A DNA stretch of 48,292 nt, from NCBI GenBank assembly GCA_900544365.1, contig UQVF01000008.1, positions 1 to 48,292 on the forward strand, written 5' to 3'. Below the pieces are notes generated by a model that was not told where the DNA came from, did not search any database, and saw only the letters and a list, made by a program, of their open reading frames with translations. Numbering within the stretch: position 1 is the first letter of the stretch; each line of letters opens with the position of its first letter. Positions 43,833-48,292 of this stretch are shown here, one piece after another. Source of the DNA: an uncultured Veillonella sp. Lineage in GTDB: Bacteria; Bacillota; Negativicutes; Veillonellales; Veillonellaceae. A program made the translations under genes and the position numbers.

Positions 43833-45059
43833 ATGTGGCTTAGCATAGTAAAATATCTTAAAAGGAAGCTAGCAATTCCTATCTATCAACCTGTGTATCG
43901 TTGGGGGATGGCATATGTATTAATAATGGTACTTTTAGGGATTGTTCATGTAGATGCAGTACATATTATGGCAACAGATATGCCGTTACGAACATTGGTG
44001 CAAACCATAGCTAGAACGGAAAAACTTTCAGTGGTAGGGCTAGATACATTAGAGGGAAAGGTTACCTTAGAAGTCCGAGAAAGTTCAGGGAAAGAGGCTA
44101 TTAACAAATTGGGATCACAGTTAGGTTTTTTAGTGTATGAAGAAGGAGGAACATTTATTGTAGAGGGACGTCATGAAGAAAAAGAACGACGACATGTGCG
44201 ACGAATCGTAGCAGATACATCAACACCTGAAGAATTGAGTAATCTTATTCAGACTGTAGTTCCTAAGGAACATATACAGGTAATACCAAGCACCAACGAA
44301 GTAGTCTATTATGGAACCGTTCATGAAATTTTAGAAGTAGATAAATTACTTCGATCTTGGCATACCACACCGAAACAAGTACAGTTAGATGTGGCAGTAT
44401 TGGCTATGGAAAAAGGATATGCAAAAGAACTAGGGGTACAATGGTCATTTCCAGGGTTACAAAGTTCAGGACTTTCTATGCATGGAAAGTCTGGGTCTGG
44501 TATAGAAGGAAATGTGCATATTGGTCATATTCCTAAAGAGACATCGTACTCTTTTTTAGCCCATCCTGAGGTATCTGCTAAAGAAGGAAGTAGTCGTATG
44601 GCACTGATAGCAAGACCTAGCATTGTGGCTATTAATGGGGAAGAAGCGACTATTCTAATTGGTGAACGTGTGCCAGTAACAGTAGAATCTATTCAAAATG
44701 GTGTGACGAGAACTAGTATTCGTTATGAAGAGGCAGGTATACGATTGCGCTGCAAACCTTATGTATTACAGGGGAATCATATTGATACCATTGTAGAAGC
44801 CGAAGTGAGTAATCCTACATTGGTACCTGAAATGAAAGCCTATCGTATTACCACGCGACAAGCAAAAACAAGAGTACGCATACCTGATGGTGAAACATTG
44901 GTTATTGGTGGATTGATGGATCGACGTACCATGCGTCAATGGCAAAAGGTACCTATCTTGGGAGATATTCCGCTTCTTGGGAAACTATTTCAACATAGTC
45001 GTAAAACAAAAGATGAAGTAGAATTATATATTTTAGTTACTGCTAAGGTTATTCAATAA
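43833..45059 (+). CDS. Short outer-membrane secretin (GspD/PilQ family)
   Basis: Forms a multimeric outer-membrane pore for type II secretion, type IV pili or DNA uptake. At 408 residues it is much shorter than usual GspD or PilQ proteins. It has a long N-terminal charged segment with a signal helix (residues 27-43), an STN-like domain (about 45-110), one NolW/N-type domain (about 122-175) and a C-terminal secretin domain (about 185-408), with PDGETLVIGGLM and the hallmark VPILGDIPLLGKLF (373-386). AAAGGAGA precedes the ATG. No PilMNO, pilotin, ATPase or platform gene is nearby. The ending TAKVIQ is secretin-like. Confidence 0.88.
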   Translation: MWLSIVKYLKRKLAIPIYQPVYRWGMAYVLIMVLLGIVHVDAVHIMATDMPLRTLVQTIARTEKLSVVGLDTLEGKVTLEVRESSGKEAINKLGSQLGFLVYEEGGTFIVEGRHEEKERRHVRRIVADTSTPEELSNLIQTVVPKEHIQVIPSTNEVVYYGTVHEILEVDKLLRSWHTTPKQVQLDVAVLAMEKGYAKELGVQWSFPGLQSSGLSMHGKSGSGIEGNVHIGHIPKETSYSFLAHPEVSAKEGSSRMALIARPSIVAINGEEATILIGERVPVTVESIQNGVTRTSIRYEEAGIRLRCKPYVLQGNHIDTIVEAEVSNPTLVPEMKAYRITTRQAKTRVRIPDGETLVIGGLMDRRTMRQWQKVPILGDIPLLGKLFQHSRKTKDEVELYILVTAKVIQ

Positions 45060-45132
45060 ATAAAAAGTTAAAATACTATATATACTCATTCTCTATTCCA
45101 ATATACCTTATCAATATGATAATATAAAAATA

Positions 45133-45161
45133 TAGAACATATCGGGTTTTATAGGTATGAT
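45133..45161 (+). promoter_or_regulatory. Weak candidate promoter for the adhesin gene
   Basis: TAGAAC, a 17-base spacer and TATGAT lie in the very AT-rich 126-base gap between the secretin and the adhesin. The -35 matches at three positions only. Confidence 0.25.
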
Positions 45162-45185
45162 CGTTATGTAATAGAGGTATTGATC

Positions 45186-48100
45186 ATGAAAAAAGAAAGA
45201 AAAGAACTTTTAACGTTATGGATTACGTTGTCTTTGCAATTAGGGACTTATGCGGCACAGGGCATTGTAAGTCAAGAGGTCATGGTGGACAATAGTCAGT
45301 CTGTCCCAGTTATACAGATTGCTAATCCTATTCATGGTGTATCCCATAATCGGTATGAGTCCTTTTCTACAGATACGGGGGCTATCTTTAACAATGCTAC
45401 TACGCCTACGGTCAGCACTCAGGTTGGATCTATCAATGCAAACCCTAATTTACGAGAGCCTACTAATCTTATTGTTAATGAAGTGGTAGGCACGTCTTCC
45501 TCACAACTAGCAGGAGCTTTTGAAGTGGCAGGACAGGCGGCAGATGTGGTTATTGCTAATCCCAACGGGATTTCTATCAAAGGTGTTCATTTTATCAACA
45601 CCCCAAAAGCTACGTTTACTACAGGCATTCCACACATGGTAGATGGTCGGTTAGAAAACTTTACCATTGAAAAAGGAAACATTGATGTAACAGGGGCCAT
45701 CAATGCACCTACAGAACAGAGTGGCTCTAATGTATATACCCCTATTTCAAAGGTAGATCTACTGGCAAAGACTATACGTATCAATGCAGATGTGGTGGCA
45801 CAAGATGTGATTCGTGCTGTCACAGGGCGTAATACAGTGAACTATGCAGGTGGAACTGTAACAGCTAGAGACCCCGGCGAAAGTACACCTACAGGGGTTG
45901 CTTTAGATGTAGGTGCTCTTGGTGGTATGTATGGAAATACCATTTCCTTAATCGGTACAGAATCTGGAGTAGGTGTGAACATCAGTGGCTCCATCGATGC
46001 CATAGCGGGTACCCTACACATTGACACAGCGGGAAACCTCACCATCGAACAAGGTGGTTCACAGCAAGAGCCTACTAGCATTCATAGTGCTAAAGAATTG
46101 GAAATTCGTAGCCGAGATTTACATCATCGTGGCATCATAGTGGGCGATGAAACTGTGACAATACAAAGCGGTACAATTACCAACGATGGGAACCTACAAG
46201 GAAAACAGATTGAGGCGAATGTGACCAATCTTCGTGGACAGGGAGTGATTTCCAGTGCGGAGAATATAACTATCCAAGGTACAGGCTCTGTTATATATCA
46301 AGGAGGCATGCGTTCTCAGTCTGGGGATATCACTGTACGTGGGAAACAGGTAGAAGTAGATCGAAACCATATACAAGTAGTATCAAAAGATAAACTGCAT
46401 ATAGAGTCGAAAACACCTACCCCAGAAACATCTGTAGAGACCGCAAAACCAGTCTTGGAGAACCCTTTACATACACCTACTATACAACCTATCCCCCATA
46501 TACCTAGCAAGGTTGTAGTAGAGGATACACAAGAAGAGTTACCTATTGTTGTAGATACGAATAGCCCCAAGAATCGCCAACCGATCCTAGATACGACGAG
46601 GAATGGCATAGATATCCTACATATTACCGGTATTGATGGAAACGGTATTTCTCACAATGCATATACACAGTTTAATGTAAAAGAACGAGGTCTTATTCTC
46701 AATAATGCTACGAAATATACAAAGACCCAATTAGCGGGCTACATAGATAAAAATATGTTCTTAGCTGGGAATGGTGCTAAGACAATCATCAATGAAGTTA
46801 CTTCTACGAACCCATCTATTTTGAAGGGCTATATAGAAGTGGCAGGGAATCCAGCAGATGTAGTCATTGTGAACCCGAATGGTATGACCGTCAATGGATT
46901 GGGTGTGATCAATGGCACTCATATGACTTTGCAAGGAAAATCTTATATAGACATCGTAGGCAAAGGCTATGGGGGACAGCAAATAGATAGTACTTTCATC
47001 AGCGACCGTTTACGTAACCGCCGCAGTGAACTATGGGGCCATCACCTTCGTATTGACACAGAAAACCTAGAGAACACAGGGAACATAGCGGCACATACAA
47101 TGCATATATCTGCTAACACTATGCACAATACAGGGTTTGTAGAAAGTAAAGACACTCTTCAATTGACTGGAAACGAGCTTGTACAACATAAGGGTATTAT
47201 GAAGGCGAAGCAGAGTGTACATATCTCAGTAAACCATATTCGTAATAGCAATTCCTCTGTATTAGAAGCTGGTGGCAGTTTACATATCACGGGAGCTGAG
47301 CTACAAAATGATGCATCCCATGTAGTCAGTCATGGTACGATGCACGTAACTGTGGGCAATTTAGAAAATACAAATACAGGGGCTATCATTGCAGAAGATA
47401 CCTTGCAGATACAAGGAGATACGTTTGCTAATACTAAAGGCATTCTCTTTGCAAAAAATGATGCACAGATAGATATGAAAGCAGATGTGACGAACACAAA
47501 TGGATTGTGGCATGTGTTAGGTAATTTGCGTGTGCAAGGACGCCACATTCGGAATATCAACAGTAAAGGTTCTTACTTTGGTTCAGATATCTATGTAAAA
47601 GGTAATGCCTATGTATTGGGAAAAGAGAGCTTTGAAAATAGGTCATCAGATGTCATTGTCAAAGGTGATCTCAGTATATCAGCCCCTAAAATGCAAAATC
47701 ATAAGGATGTGTTTAAGACAGGGTGGACCATTTCAGAAGAAGATAAGTATGAGGGTATACCGCATCTAGACCAGCCTAACTATTATGAGGCAGATAGAAA
47801 ATACCATAGAACGATTCATACAGGAACCATAGAAGAAGAAACCGCCACATCTAGAATACTGAGCGATGGCACTATTCATATTACGGGGCAAGATGTGCAA
47901 AATACATACAGCCAGATTATGGCGAAGAATGGCTTACAGGTTACGGCAGATTCCATTACCAACACAGGCTATCAAGGGACAGTTCACTATGATGATATAG
48001 GCCGAGATAGACATTACTGGAAGTATAAACAGAAAAAACGTTGGTGGAAACGTAAAAAGTGGGTCTATGGACATACGGATATCCCCTATGAACATCACGA

Positions 48101-48292
48101 AGTGTTTGATGCTGAAAGTAGCCCATCCAGTGAACAGATTGCTGTGTTAGGCAGTCACGGAAGTACGAATATCCAGTCGAATGCATTTACCAATACAACC
48201 CTTGAGGCAGATGGAACAACTTATGCAATACGAGATAAAAAAGTTGAAACTACGGTGGCACCTACAGATGTTTCCAAATTAGTGACCCCCGT
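45186..48292 (+). CDS. TpsA-type filamentous haemagglutinin adhesin, two TPS domains (3' end outside window)
   Basis: Two-partner-secretion exoprotein of the FHA/CdiA class, exported through an Omp85-type TpsB pore. The frame is open from ATG 45186 (after AGAGGT) to the window end: at least 1035 residues. A signal peptide (about 1-24) is followed by a TPS domain (about 40-250) with NPNL (86-89) and NPNG (125-128). A beta-helix stretch and a proline-rich linker (about 395-480) then lead to a second TPS-like domain (about 475-690), with GNGISHNAYTQFN and NPNG (563-566). FHA-type repeats with recurring N-T-G elements follow, then a basic-aromatic KRWWKRKKW (952-960). C-ending codons (AAC, ATC, ACC) are commoner than in the housekeeping genes. 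It may be an adhesin or a CdiA-like toxin carrier; the missing C-terminus would decide. No TpsB gene lies upstream. Confidence 0.9.
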   Translation, partial: MKKERKELLTLWITLSLQLGTYAAQGIVSQEVMVDNSQSVPVIQIANPIHGVSHNRYESFSTDTGAIFNNATTPTVSTQVGSINANPNLREPTNLIVNEVVGTSSSQLAGAFEVAGQAADVVIANPNGISIKGVHFINTPKATFTTGIPHMVDGRLENFTIEKGNIDVTGAINAPTEQSGSNVYTPISKVDLLAKTIRINADVVAQDVIRAVTGRNTVNYAGGTVTARDPGESTPTGVALDVGALGGMYGNTISLIGTESGVGVNISGSIDAIAGTLHIDTAGNLTIEQGGSQQEPTSIHSAKELEIRSRDLHHRGIIVGDETVTIQSGTITNDGNLQGKQIEANVTNLRGQGVISSAENITIQGTGSVIYQGGMRSQSGDITVRGKQVEVDRNHIQVVSKDKLHIESKTPTPETSVETAKPVLENPLHTPTIQPIPHIPSKVVVEDTQEELPIVVDTNSPKNRQPILDTTRNGIDILHITGIDGNGISHNAYTQFNVKERGLILNNATKYTKTQLAGYIDKNMFLAGNGAKTIINEVTSTNPSILKGYIEVAGNPADVVIVNPNGMTVNGLGVINGTHMTLQGKSYIDIVGKGYGGQQIDSTFISDRLRNRRSELWGHHLRIDTENLENTGNIAAHTMHISANTMHNTGFVESKDTLQLTGNELVQHKGIMKAKQSVHISVNHIRNSNSSVLEAGGSLHITGAELQNDASHVVSHGTMHVTVGNLENTNTGAIIAEDTLQIQGDTFANTKGILFAKNDAQIDMKADVTNTNGLWHVLGNLRVQGRHIRNINSKGSYFGSDIYVKGNAYVLGKESFENRSSDVIVKGDLSISAPKMQNHKDVFKTGWTISEEDKYEGIPHLDQPNYYEADRKYHRTIHTGTIEEETATSRILSDGTIHITGQDVQNTYSQIMAKNGLQVTADSITNTGYQGTVHYDDIGRDRHYWKYKQKKRWWKRKKWVYGHTDIPYEHHEVFDAESSPSSEQIAVLGSHGSTNIQSNAFTNTTLEADGTTYAIRDKKVETTVAPTDVSKLVTP

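Noticed and set aside
45587..48186. Several minus-strand frames of 60-97 residues
   Set aside because: They are shadows of the adhesin frame, which I read codon by codon on the plus strand without a stop from 45186 to the window end.
45186..48292. Adhesin as a pseudogene
   Set aside because: No frameshift or stop was found, and the TPS and repeat patterns keep the same frame throughout. It is simply cut by the window edge.
1..48292. tRNA, rRNA, CRISPR arrays, insertion sequences and prophage genes
   Set aside because: I looked in the intergenic gaps on both strands and saw no cloverleaf ends, repeat-spacer arrays, transposase motifs or phage genes. A covariance-model scan would be more certain.

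Overview
The window most likely comes from a Negativicutes bacterium, a Firmicute with an outer membrane, and probably from Veillonella or a close relative. The assignment is an inference from gene content and from the AT-rich, A/T-ending codon use. Firmicute traits include the priA-def-fmt-rsmB-rlmN-stp-pknB-rsgA-rpe gene order, a PASTA-domain Ser/Thr kinase, GatCAB, ScpAB, a SAM-I riboswitch and an IspH-ribosomal protein S1 fusion. Outer-membrane traits include an ArnT-like glycosyltransferase, a phosphoethanolamine transferase, a secretin with a GspC/PilP-like partner, and a giant two-partner-secretion adhesin. I saw no rRNA, tRNA, CRISPR array or insertion sequence.

Layout. 1-1176: 3' part of a MacB-type permease. 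1284-6455: gatC-gatA-gatB, a small membrane protein and an ArnT-like glycosyltransferase, closed by a strong terminator. 6610-8436 (minus strand, the only reverse gene): phosphoethanolamine transferase, convergent with the previous gene. 8612-15056: scpA-scpB-rluB-flavoprotein-cmk-plsC-ispH/rpsA operon, with an attenuator-like hairpin before scpA. 15194-18128: der-plsY-gpsA. 18214-19716: rsmD-coaD-coiled-coil protein. 19894-20340: lone GNAT acetyltransferase. 20554-23135: coaBC, then metK behind a SAM-I riboswitch. 23425-36300: a twelve-gene run priA-def-fmt-DUF116-rsmB-rlmN-stp-pknB-rsgA-rpe-acpS-nnr joined by overlaps or very short gaps. 36340-40476: lipoprotein metallo-beta-lactamase, sugar epimerase, nucleoid-associated protein, YbaK deacylase and RNase H. 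40575-43018: pgi and galE. 43035-45059: GspC/PilP-like protein and a short secretin. 45186 to the window end: a TpsA haemagglutinin that is still open at the edge.

Functionally, most of the window is core translation (GatCAB, Def, Fmt, RsmB, RlmN, RsmD, RsgA, Der, S1), lipid and envelope precursor supply (PlsC, PlsY, GpsA, AcpS, IspH, CoaBC, CoaD, Pgi, GalE) and chromosome maintenance (ScpAB, PriA, RNase H). The accessory and more interesting part is the last 5 kb. There a minimal secretin/GspC-like pair without other pilus genes stands directly upstream of an adhesin that appears to carry two separate TPS secretion domains. A second point of interest is the IspH-S1 fusion gene: at the domain junction it has a full Shine-Dalgarno sequence and an in-frame ATG, and a sharp change in codon use.

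No stretch longer than 300 bases lacks a gene. The longest gaps (20341-20553, 21736-21944, 23136-23424) hold terminators, promoters and the riboswitch described below.
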